DNA from: Spirosoma sp.
GTDB lineage: Bacteria > Bacteroidota > Bacteroidia > Cytophagales > Spirosomataceae
Direction of reading: 5' to 3'
DNA: 7,412 bases
Assembly (NCBI GenBank): GCA_028288385.1
Contig: JAQBNX010000136.1
Location: 1-7,412 of the forward strand
Part shown: positions 1 through 5,128 of the stretch, one piece after another
Layout of the letters: each line of letters begins with the position of its first letter
Position numbering within the stretch: the stretch's first letter is position 1
Position numbers and translations under genes: made by a program
The notes under the pieces: generated by a model
The model's input: only the letters and a program-made list of their open reading frames with translations
Database searches by the model: none
Told to the model about the DNA's origin: nothing

Positions 1-484
1 AATAAGCCCCCACTAGTTTGTTGTACCAGGGCCAGTCATATTCGGTGTCGGCAGCCGCATGGATACCCATATATCCACCGCCGGCCTGGATGTAGCGCTC
101 GAAAGCAGCCTGCTGAACGGGGTTGAGCACATTGCCGGTCGTACTCAAAAAAACGACGGCCTGGTAGTGCCTTAGGCTGTCATCGTTAAAGTAATCGGCA
201 TTTTTTGTGGTATCGACCCGGAAGTTGTTTTCCCGGCCCAGTTTCTGAATAGCCACATTACCAAACGGAATGGACGTATGTTTCCAGCCTTTTGTTTTGG
301 AAAAGACCAGCACACGCCGGGCCGTGGTCGTACCGGCCGTTGTTGCCGCCGGCGGGCCAGCTGCGGTTTGTGTGTTTTGAGTGGCAACCTTCTGGGTATT
401 CAGACAGGCATACAGGCCAGCGGTGGTGCCTGCTGTCGTGAGCAAACGAAGCCATTGCTTCGTTGATGACGGTAACCAAGTCAT
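1..484 (-). CDS. ThuA-domain secreted protein or lipoprotein (3' part missing, runs off left edge)
   Basis: Partial gene: 161 codons from an ATG at 484, open to the window edge. The N-terminus has a short basic stretch, a modest hydrophobic segment and LYAC with Cys27, so it is probably exported, perhaps as a lipoprotein (Tyr at -2 is atypical for a lipobox). A low-complexity Ala/Thr/Pro linker follows (about residues 31-57). From about residue 58 the sequence matches the ThuA/trehalose-utilisation fold (class I glutamine-amidotransferase-like): RRVLVFSKTKGWKHTSIP, then AVVFLSTTG, then GGGYMGIHAAADTEYDWPWY. No catalytic function is proven for most ThuA domains; they occur near sugar and polysaccharide catabolism genes. 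In Bacteroidota this domain is often the first part of a large protein carrying a sugar dehydrogenase, cytochrome c or carbohydrate-binding module; the cut prevents a decision. The upstream DNA has no strong ribosome binding site. It is separated from the operon to its right by 481 bp and may have its own promoter. Confidence 0.85.
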   Translation of the reverse strand, partial: MTWLPSSTKQWLRLLTTAGTTAGLYACLNTQKVATQNTQTAAGPPAATTAGTTTARRVLVFSKTKGWKHTSIPFGNVAIQKLGRENNFRVDTTKNADYFNDDSLRHYQAVVFLSTTGNVLNPVQQAAFERYIQAGGGYMGIHAAADTEYDWPWYNKLVGAY

Positions 485-579
485 GCTAGGGTACTAGTTA
501 GGTTGTAAGTAGAATGAGAACGAGTGAGATTGCTCAAGCCTATTTCTCTGAGCAAATTCACCTAAACTTAAGTCATGAG

Positions 580-593
580 GTAGCTTAAACTAC
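580..593 (-). repeat. Small hairpin directly after the stop of the MFS relic
   Basis: On the minus strand the sequence is GTAGTTTAAGCTAC, starting immediately after the relic's TAA. It can form a 5 bp stem including one G-U pair around a UUAA loop. There is no T-run, so it is not a standard intrinsic terminator. The intact permease gene has a comparable stem with a UUAAC loop 5 bases after its own stop. The stem is short and may be chance. Confidence 0.3.
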
Positions 594-700
594 TTAGCGT
601 AGCTCGTCAATAGTTACCAGTTTAGGCTTTTGGGTAAGCAGGTGAATAATGATCCAGGCGCTCAGATACGTGAATCCGCAGATGGTGGGATGTTATACCC
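594..700 (-). pseudogene. Decayed 3' end of a second ACS-family MFS permease
   Basis: Read on the minus strand, about 594-686 encodes TICGFTYLSAWIIIHLLTQK followed by PKLVTIDELR and a TAA stop. The intact permease (2073-3395) ends TICGCTYLVAWLIIHLLTRN then PKLVTIDQLT, so 23 of 30 residues agree and both end at the same place. Ten codons differ only synonymously (for example GGA/GGC, TAT/TAC, CCT/CCC, GAC/GAT), which points to a homologue that diverged under purifying selection before it was lost, not a fresh duplication. Just upstream (692-700) GGGTATAAC matches the GYN codons 405-407 of the intact gene, but 4 bases are missing between the two blocks, breaking the frame. Beyond about 700 no clear similarity remains, so some 400 codons are gone. 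No start codon or expression is expected. It is too short to be found by an ordinary ORF scan. Confidence 0.85.
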
Positions 701-779
701 GCACGTCATCTGTCTACTACTAAATGCCGTTACGTGGGGCATATCATTCGTTTACTAATCGAGCTATCTGTGTCTCTAA

Positions 780-802
780 AGTGATTCCAAAATTTAATCA
801 CT
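780..802. repeat. Perfect 7 bp inverted repeat, operator-like
   Basis: AGTGATT at 780-786 and AATCACT at 796-802 are exact reverse complements separated by 9 bases rich in A and T. The geometry fits either a dimeric regulator site or a weak RNA stem; no T-run follows. It lies about 300 bp upstream of the ThuA-protein start and 164 bp downstream of the oxidoreductase stop. I saw no second copy in the other gaps of the window, so a regulatory role is only a possibility. Confidence 0.35.
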
Positions 803-950
803 GGTAGATGTTTTTTCATAAACCTTGATACAACCTAGAAAAAATTTCACACTATAAATTCAGTTATACCATCGCTCTCAACGCGTACAAGACGTTTACT
901 ATTCCTTTACTTGCATTTTAGTTGGTCGGCTACTGAACGACTAATTTCAG

Positions 951-964
951 GGGTCGATAGACCC
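951..964 (-). terminator. Weak hairpin right after the oxidoreductase stop
   Basis: GGGTC (951-955) and GACCC (960-964) pair around a 4-base loop, one base beyond the TGA stop at 966-968. The stem is only 5 bp and no T-run follows on the minus strand, so it does not meet the usual definition of an intrinsic terminator. It is the best candidate for a 3'-end structure of the operon. Treat it as a possible transcript-end stem only. Confidence 0.25.
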
Positions 965-965
965 T

Positions 966-1991
966 TCATTTTGCCTGCGCCGATTCGTAAATACGCTCGA
1001 CAATGTCCTGTAGGATAGCGCCCTGTTCGGCGGTGCAGACGTTGGACGGTTTACCAGCGCAGGCATCCAGAAAAGCACCCGTATTTTTAAGCTGAATATC
1101 CACCTCCTCGAGATACGGAAACTGTACATCGGCCAGCTCGCCCGCCAGTTCAGTGTGGAGCATAAACGGGAAGAGGTTAACGCCCCCTTTGCTGCCAAAC
1201 AGTTCCAGATTACGGTCCTTGTCGGCCTGGGTGTTCAGGGCAAACGAGGCCGACAGCATGATGGAAGCTTTATTGGAGAAGGTCAGGTAGGCTGTGGCCG
1301 CATCTTCCACCTCGAACACGGCTGGATTCCAGTTGCCCATGAGTCCTTTACCACCGGCCTTGCCAATGAAATCATAGGTATTGCCCAGCACCTGACTCGG
1401 GGTGGGGTAGCCGAGGGCGCACAGGGCCAGATCGAGGACGTGGACACCAAGGTCCATGAGCGCCCCACCGCCCTGCATGGCCTTATTCGTGAAATACCCC
1501 CAGCCCGGAATGCCCCGCCGACGCAGGAAATGGGCCTTGATGTGGTAGATGTCTCCCAGTAGCCCGTCGGCCTGGCAACGGGTAAACAACTGCCATTCGG
1601 CCGTTTGCCGAAGCTGAAAATTATACGCCAGTACACATCCTTTCTGCGCAGCCAGATCGGCCATAGCTCGGGCATTTTGGGCATTCAGCGCGGGCGGCTT
1701 TTCACAGAACACGTGGCAGTTGTGTTCCAGGGCTTCCATCGTCTGCGGAAAGTGGAGGTTATTAGGCGTGCAAATGACTACTACATCCAGTGCGCACTGC
1801 GCATACAGGTTGGCCGTGTTATCAAACGCTTGAGGTATACCGTGCTTATCGGCCAGGGCGCGTGCTTTGGTAATGTCCCGGCTGCAAACGGCCACGATGT
1901 CAACCTGATCTGATAACTGCTTGAGAGTCGGAATGTGATTTTTATCGGCAATATTTCCGCCACCAATGATGGCTGCTTTGTATAGGGACAT
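966..1991 (-). CDS. Gfo/Idh/MocA-family NAD(P)-dependent oxidoreductase
   Basis: 341 residues, the usual size for the family. Such enzymes oxidise or reduce a sugar, inositol or sugar-acid hydroxyl with NAD(P) in the cytoplasm. The N-terminal Rossmann domain carries AIIGGGNIA (residues 7-15), a G-x-G-x-x-A dinucleotide loop. VVICTPNNLH (71-80) and the hallmark CEKP (E97, K98, P99) follow; the Lys is the conserved catalytic or substrate-contact residue. The C-terminal domain has GGGALMDLGVHVLDL (174-188), in which Asp180 and His184 match the family's active-site D-x-x-x-H pattern. The start at 1991 puts the Rossmann strand 5 residues in, as expected; no Shine-Dalgarno is evident. It is last in the gene row, 81 bp behind the permease, so it is probably co-transcribed, perhaps at lower level. 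The substrate cannot be read from sequence. By context it could interconvert a sugar, aldonate or keto-sugar feeding the aldolase route. The family call is very secure; the role is inference. Confidence 0.95.
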   Translation of the reverse strand: MSLYKAAIIGGGNIADKNHIPTLKQLSDQVDIVAVCSRDITKARALADKHGIPQAFDNTANLYAQCALDVVVICTPNNLHFPQTMEALEHNCHVFCEKPPALNAQNARAMADLAAQKGCVLAYNFQLRQTAEWQLFTRCQADGLLGDIYHIKAHFLRRRGIPGWGYFTNKAMQGGGALMDLGVHVLDLALCALGYPTPSQVLGNTYDFIGKAGGKGLMGNWNPAVFEVEDAATAYLTFSNKASIMLSASFALNTQADKDRNLELFGSKGGVNLFPFMLHTELAGELADVQFPYLEEVDIQLKNTGAFLDACAGKPSNVCTAEQGAILQDIVERIYESAQAK

Positions 1992-2052
1992 ACCATAAAG
2001 AACGCAAAAAAGTAACAGTGGCGTGCGGTTTGGGCTTAAGCAGCACCGCGAA

Positions 2053-2067
2053 CGGGTGTTAAACCCG
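2053..2067 (-). repeat. Hairpin downstream of the permease stop
   Basis: On the minus strand CGGGT and ACCCG pair around a TTAAC loop, beginning 5 bases after the permease TAG stop (2073-2075). The stem has 5 bp, four of them G-C. No T-run follows, so it is more likely a 3' stabilising or attenuating stem between permease and oxidoreductase genes than a full terminator. A related short stem follows the relic's stop at 580-593. Confidence 0.35.
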
Positions 2068-2072
2068 CTTGG

Positions 2073-3395
2073 CTACGTAAGCTGATCAATGGTAACGAGT
2101 TTGGGGTTTCGGGTGAGCAGGTGAATAATAAGCCAGGCCACCAGGTAGGTGCAGCCGCAGATGGTAAACAGTACGTTGTACCCACCACTCAGATTCCCGG
2201 CGGCTTTGTAGGTGTCCAGTAAACTACCTACCAGCATCGGAAAGAAGATACCCCCCACGGCCCCGGCCATTCCGGCTATCCCCGCCGACGAACTAACCGC
2301 CTGCCTGGGAAACAGATCGGACGCCAGCGTAAAGACGTTGGTGGCCCAGGCCTGATGGACCGCTACCGCCAGGCTAATCAGACCCACGGCCACCCATACG
2401 CTGGTAGCAAACTGCGCCAGGATGATAGACAACTCAAGGAAGGCGAAAATCAGCAGTACCGTTTTGCGGGCTTTGAGCGTGGGCCAGCCTTTTTTGATGA
2501 GCCATGAAGACAGATACCCCCCGCCAATGCTGCCTACGGTGGTGGCCGTATAAATGAGCATCAGTTCAAGGCTGGGCTTCTTGAGGTCGAGCTGGAAGGT
2601 AGACGAAAAATAGGATGGAAGCCAGAATAGGAAGAACCAGTAAATGGGGTCAATAAGCCCTTTGCCCGTAATGAGTGCCCACGTCTGGGGGAGGGCGAAT
2701 AGCTTGAACCACTTGATTGGGGCTTTCTCGGCCCCGGCTGATTCCTGCCCACTGGTGATGTAAGCGTATTCGTCCGAACTCAGCCGCTTCTGGCGGGCAG
2801 GTACGTCATAAAAAATAATCCAGATCACAAGCCAGACGAAACCCAGGGCGCCGGTTATCCAGAATACCTCCTGCCAGCCATAGTTACTCAGAATCCAGGG
2901 CACAATCAGCAGCGCTACCACGACGCCAACGCTGGTGCCCGCATTGAAGAGCCCGGTCGCCAGGGCCCGCTCTTTCTTGGGAAACCACTCGGCTACCGTT
3001 TTTACGGCGGCCGGATAATTGCCCGCTTCGCCCAGACCCAGCCCCACGCGGGCCACGCCGAAGCCAAAGGCGCTGCGAGCCAGGGCGTGGAGCATGCCGG
3101 CCACGCTCCACCAGATAATCGTGACCGAATAGCCAACCTTAGTACCCACCTTATCGATAAACCACCCCAGGGCTAGCAACCCCAAGGCATAGGCCGCCGT
3201 GAAAGCGATTACGATCCGGGCAAAATCAGTTTCTGTCCACTTGAATTCAACCTCCAGAATTGGTTTTAACAGGCCAATAATCTGACGGTCGAGGTAATTA
3301 ATGGTAGTGGCCGTAAACAACAACAGGACAATTATCCAGCGGTAGTGCCCGGTGGTGGTTGTCGTTGCGGGTTTGGGGGTTTGGGAAGAAATCAT
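2073..3395 (-). CDS. MFS transporter, anion:cation symporter family (hexuronate/galactonate permease-like)
   Basis: 440 residues with about 12 hydrophobic segments, an inner-membrane proton-coupled importer of organic anions (ACS family, relatives ExuT and DgoT). TM1 carries INYLDRQ with Asp36 and Arg37. The stretch after TM2 has GWFIDKVGTKVGY (77-89), the MFS signature loop. TM4 has RVGLGLGEAGNYPAA (116-130) followed by EWFPKKERALATG, typical of this family. From memory, E. coli DgoT uses Asp46, Arg47, Arg126 and Glu133 for proton coupling and galactonate binding; Asp36, Arg37, Arg116 and Glu123 here line up with a constant offset of 10. A long polar loop (about 198-228) separates the two halves. 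The gene starts 12 bases after the aldolase stop, inside the same operon. The N-terminus has a run of five threonines. It most likely brings in the aldonate or hexuronate used by kinase and aldolase; galactonate, gluconate-type and hexuronate substrates cannot be separated by eye. A paralogue's relic lies at 594-700. Confidence 0.94.
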   Translation of the reverse strand: MISSQTPKPATTTTTGHYRWIIVLLLFTATTINYLDRQIIGLLKPILEVEFKWTETDFARIVIAFTAAYALGLLALGWFIDKVGTKVGYSVTIIWWSVAGMLHALARSAFGFGVARVGLGLGEAGNYPAAVKTVAEWFPKKERALATGLFNAGTSVGVVVALLIVPWILSNYGWQEVFWITGALGFVWLVIWIIFYDVPARQKRLSSDEYAYITSGQESAGAEKAPIKWFKLFALPQTWALITGKGLIDPIYWFFLFWLPSYFSSTFQLDLKKPSLELMLIYTATTVGSIGGGYLSSWLIKKGWPTLKARKTVLLIFAFLELSIILAQFATSVWVAVGLISLAVAVHQAWATNVFTLASDLFPRQAVSSSAGIAGMAGAVGGIFFPMLVGSLLDTYKAAGNLSGGYNVLFTICGCTYLVAWLIIHLLTRNPKLVTIDQLT

Positions 3396-3406
3396 GCCTG
3401 GTTGGG

Positions 3407-4075
3407 TTAGGGTCGTGTGGGGTCGCCTTTATCTGTGTTGGCGGGCATTAGTTTCGCGAATTCCTGAAAATGGGCTTTGAGGCCAGTCCAGTCTTTTTCC
3501 TGAATCAGTCCCTTATTGAATAACTGACTGCCAACCCCCACACCGTCGGCACCGGCCCTGAAAAAGTCGGCGAGGTTACTCAGCGTAACACCACCCGTTG
3601 GCAGGAGCTTAATCTGACTGAGCGGGGCTTTCAGGTCCTTTATGTAGCCCGGACCGAGCGACGTTGCCGGGAAAACCTTTACCATCGACGCTCCCAGGGA
3701 CCAGGCTTCGTAAACTTCGGTAGGCGTAAAGGCACCCGGTAATACTGGAACACCCTGCCCAACGCACTCCTGGATTACGGGTTTGCTAACAATGGGTGAT
3801 ACAATAAACTGAGCACCGGCTGCCAGCGCCCTGGTCAGGTCGTCAGTCGTGCAGACGGTTCCGGCACCGACGTTAAGATCGTTAGCATAGTGTTGGCGGG
3901 CATACCGAATGAGGTCTTCCGCACCGGGGGTATTCATGGTAATTTCAAGCGTTGTCAGGCCTGATTCCTGGTAGAGCGGCAGGAGTTGAATAACGTCGAT
4001 TGCGGGCAGGTTCCGGACGATACCCACGAGTGGTGCCTTATCGAACAAGGGCCACGAAAATTGGCTGTCGCTCAT
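3407..4075 (-). CDS. 2-dehydro-3-deoxy-phosphogluconate/-galactonate aldolase (KDPG/KHG class I family)
   Basis: 222 residues, normal for the Eda/DgoA family. It cleaves a 2-keto-3-deoxy-6-phospho-aldonate to pyruvate and glyceraldehyde 3-phosphate in the cytoplasm through a lysine Schiff base. Visible residues: Arg21 in VGIVRN, Glu44 in TTLEITMNTP (general acid/base), VGAGTV (69-74), SP at 93-94, PGAFTPTE (113-120), and the Schiff-base Lys133 in VKVFPA. Glu44 and Lys133 correspond to Glu45 and Lys133 of E. coli Eda. GPGYIKDLKAPL resembles the galactonate enzyme DgoA, while LPTGGV resembles Eda, so the C4 preference (gluconate or galactonate form) is open and promiscuity is possible. The ATG overlaps the kinase stop as ATGA, and a good AAGGAG sits 8 bases ahead, supporting this start and translational coupling. 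The adjacent DgoK-type kinase favours KDPGal as physiological substrate. The C-terminal tail (about 208-222) is polar and unremarkable. Confidence 0.95.
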   Translation of the reverse strand: MSDSQFSWPLFDKAPLVGIVRNLPAIDVIQLLPLYQESGLTTLEITMNTPGAEDLIRYARQHYANDLNVGAGTVCTTDDLTRALAAGAQFIVSPIVSKPVIQECVGQGVPVLPGAFTPTEVYEAWSLGASMVKVFPATSLGPGYIKDLKAPLSQIKLLPTGGVTLSNLADFFRAGADGVGVGSQLFNKGLIQEKDWTGLKAHFQEFAKLMPANTDKGDPTRP

Positions 4076-5082
4076 TTCGTTGTCTCCTTCACTGTCTGAT
4101 TCTGGAATAATAGGATTTGTCCAACACTGGCAGCCTGGTCGATCAGTTCCGGGGGAACGACTACGGTGCGCTTAGTTAGGCCTACTGTCTCCATGGCCAG
4201 TGTGTAGAACCTCGATAAACTGCTGCCGCTGCAAAGCACTATTTTGGCCTTTTCGTTCTCCTGAAGGTTCTTCAATTCTGAACCAATCAATAGCCCACTC
4301 AGGTAGAGTGCATTCTGTTTCCGGGTCAATTTGTCGAAGAGCTGGTTTGTCCGAACAGTAAATAACCGGTTCAACAAGGTGGATGATTGAGCCGCTCCGA
4401 CGCCCTGTTTAAATGCAACAAGGTCGGGCCGGGCCAGCGTAGAGAGGTTGCTGATATCCACCGATGCGTTCAGGATGCTCTGGGTGGCCATGAGGTCAAA
4501 CAACTCGCCGGTCATGTACGTATCGAAATTTAGTAACTGCCCCTCCCGAATATACATGTGTTTTGAGTGCGTGCCGGGGAAGATAAAGATGGCTTCACCC
4601 GCTTCATGAACGGGTAAATCGAGCAGAGCAATCAGGCCGGTCAGTTGAGTTTCTTCGCCCCGCATTACGTCCTGCAGGCTGCGAACGCCGGAAATCAAGA
4701 GAATCTCGTGCGGAAATCCAGTCTGCGTCGTAAAGTGCCGGATGCTGGCCTGGCTTCCGTCTACGGCAAATGGCAGGGTGGCATACGGAACCTCGGCCAT
4801 GCCGATTGACGAGGAAGCCATTCCCGACAGGACCATCGGAATGCCCGCCAGGCGAATGGATGTTTTTGTCGCCAGCAGGTCGATCTGGGTTTTCAGTTGC
4901 TGACGAAAAAAATCGTCCCGGCTGACACCGATACGTTTGGCAGCCGTTTTCCATCCCTCGAACGTACCGGCGATACCCGACTGGGACGACACCTCCGCAA
5001 TACACTCAAAAGTAAGCTGACTCATTAACCGCAGTCGAAAGAACGAAGTCCCCCAATCGCAGCACAATAAATAGGTGGTCAT
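4072..5082 (-). CDS. dgoK: 2-dehydro-3-deoxygalactonokinase (DgoK family)
   Basis: 336 residues, slightly longer than E. coli DgoK. It phosphorylates 2-keto-3-deoxy-D-galactonate with ATP to the 6-phosphate, the step before the aldolase. Family blocks in order: CDWGTSFFRLRL (8-19), the first ATP phosphate-binding segment of the ASKHA fold; SGMASSSIG (86-94); DVMRGEETQL (138-147), a near-exact DgoK signature; FPGTHSKH (168-175); YMTGELF (189-195); LSGLLIGSEL (261-270); and CSGSSLS (284-290), the second nucleotide-binding region. The start at 5082 places the DWG motif at residue 9, as in E. coli. It lies 46 bp behind the quinoprotein stop and overlaps the aldolase by 4 bp (ATGA). The usual partners DgoD (galactonate dehydratase) and the regulator DgoR are absent here. 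Activity on 2-keto-3-deoxygluconate as well is possible, as the C4 specificity cannot be read from sequence. Confidence 0.93.
   Translation of the reverse strand: MTTYLLCCDWGTSFFRLRLMSQLTFECIAEVSSQSGIAGTFEGWKTAAKRIGVSRDDFFRQQLKTQIDLLATKTSIRLAGIPMVLSGMASSSIGMAEVPYATLPFAVDGSQASIRHFTTQTGFPHEILLISGVRSLQDVMRGEETQLTGLIALLDLPVHEAGEAIFIFPGTHSKHMYIREGQLLNFDTYMTGELFDLMATQSILNASVDISNLSTLARPDLVAFKQGVGAAQSSTLLNRLFTVRTNQLFDKLTRKQNALYLSGLLIGSELKNLQENEKAKIVLCSGSSLSRFYTLAMETVGLTKRTVVVPPELIDQAASVGQILLFQNQTVKETTK
4084..4089 (-). promoter_or_regulatory. Strong Shine-Dalgarno for the aldolase gene
   Basis: The minus strand reads AAGGAG, then 8 bases, then the aldolase ATG at 4075. It lies inside the last codons of the kinase gene. 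Most other starts in this window lack such a motif, as is common in Bacteroidota, so this one stands out. It fixes the start codon and supports coupled translation of kinase and aldolase. Confidence 0.6.
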
Positions 5083-5128
5083 CAGGCCGTTTGTTGATAG
5101 TATAAAGTTAAATACCCAATTACTCCTG

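Larger units (their letters stand above)
485..965. other. Gene-poor intergenic stretch with a permease relic
   Basis: This 481 bp stretch lies between the oxidoreductase stop and the ThuA-protein start. It is visibly more AT-rich than its surroundings, especially about 740-920. It contains the decayed MFS 3' end (594-700), a small hairpin just after its stop (580-593), a 7 bp inverted repeat (780-802) and a hairpin next to the oxidoreductase stop (951-964). I see no intact gene, no tRNA and no insertion-sequence end. The promoter of the ThuA gene should lie here, but no convincing Bacteroidota promoter (a -33 TTTG plus -7 TAnnTTTG pair) could be assigned. Confidence 0.7.

Noticed and set aside
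172..479. Two shifted minus-strand frames and one plus-strand frame at the left edge
   Set aside because: The minus frame starting at 484 gives a clear ThuA domain across the whole interval; the other frames are shadows of it.
553..560. TGAATTTG on the minus strand, close to the Bacteroidota -7 consensus TAnnTTTG, about 70 bp before the ThuA start
   Set aside because: One consensus base is wrong and no -33 TTTG lies at the usual spacing, so it cannot be called a promoter.
730..819. 29-codon minus-strand frame beginning MKKHLPVIKFW in the gene-poor stretch
   Set aside because: No recognised similarity or clear ribosome binding site; a frame of this length is expected by chance in AT-rich DNA.
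931..941. An 11-base match TACTGAACGAC shared with 7325-7335 inside the quinoprotein gene
   Set aside because: The flanking sequence does not align convincingly and no protein similarity extends from it, so chance is the better explanation.
907..969. 20-codon minus-strand frame whose ATG overlaps the oxidoreductase TGA stop
   Set aside because: The ATGA overlap is suggestive, but the peptide is very short, has no hydrophobic or recognisable feature and no ribosome binding site was seen.
947..1198. Alternative minus-strand frame and other plus-strand frames within the oxidoreductase gene
   Set aside because: They are out-of-frame shadows of a gene with intact Rossmann, EKP and active-site motifs.
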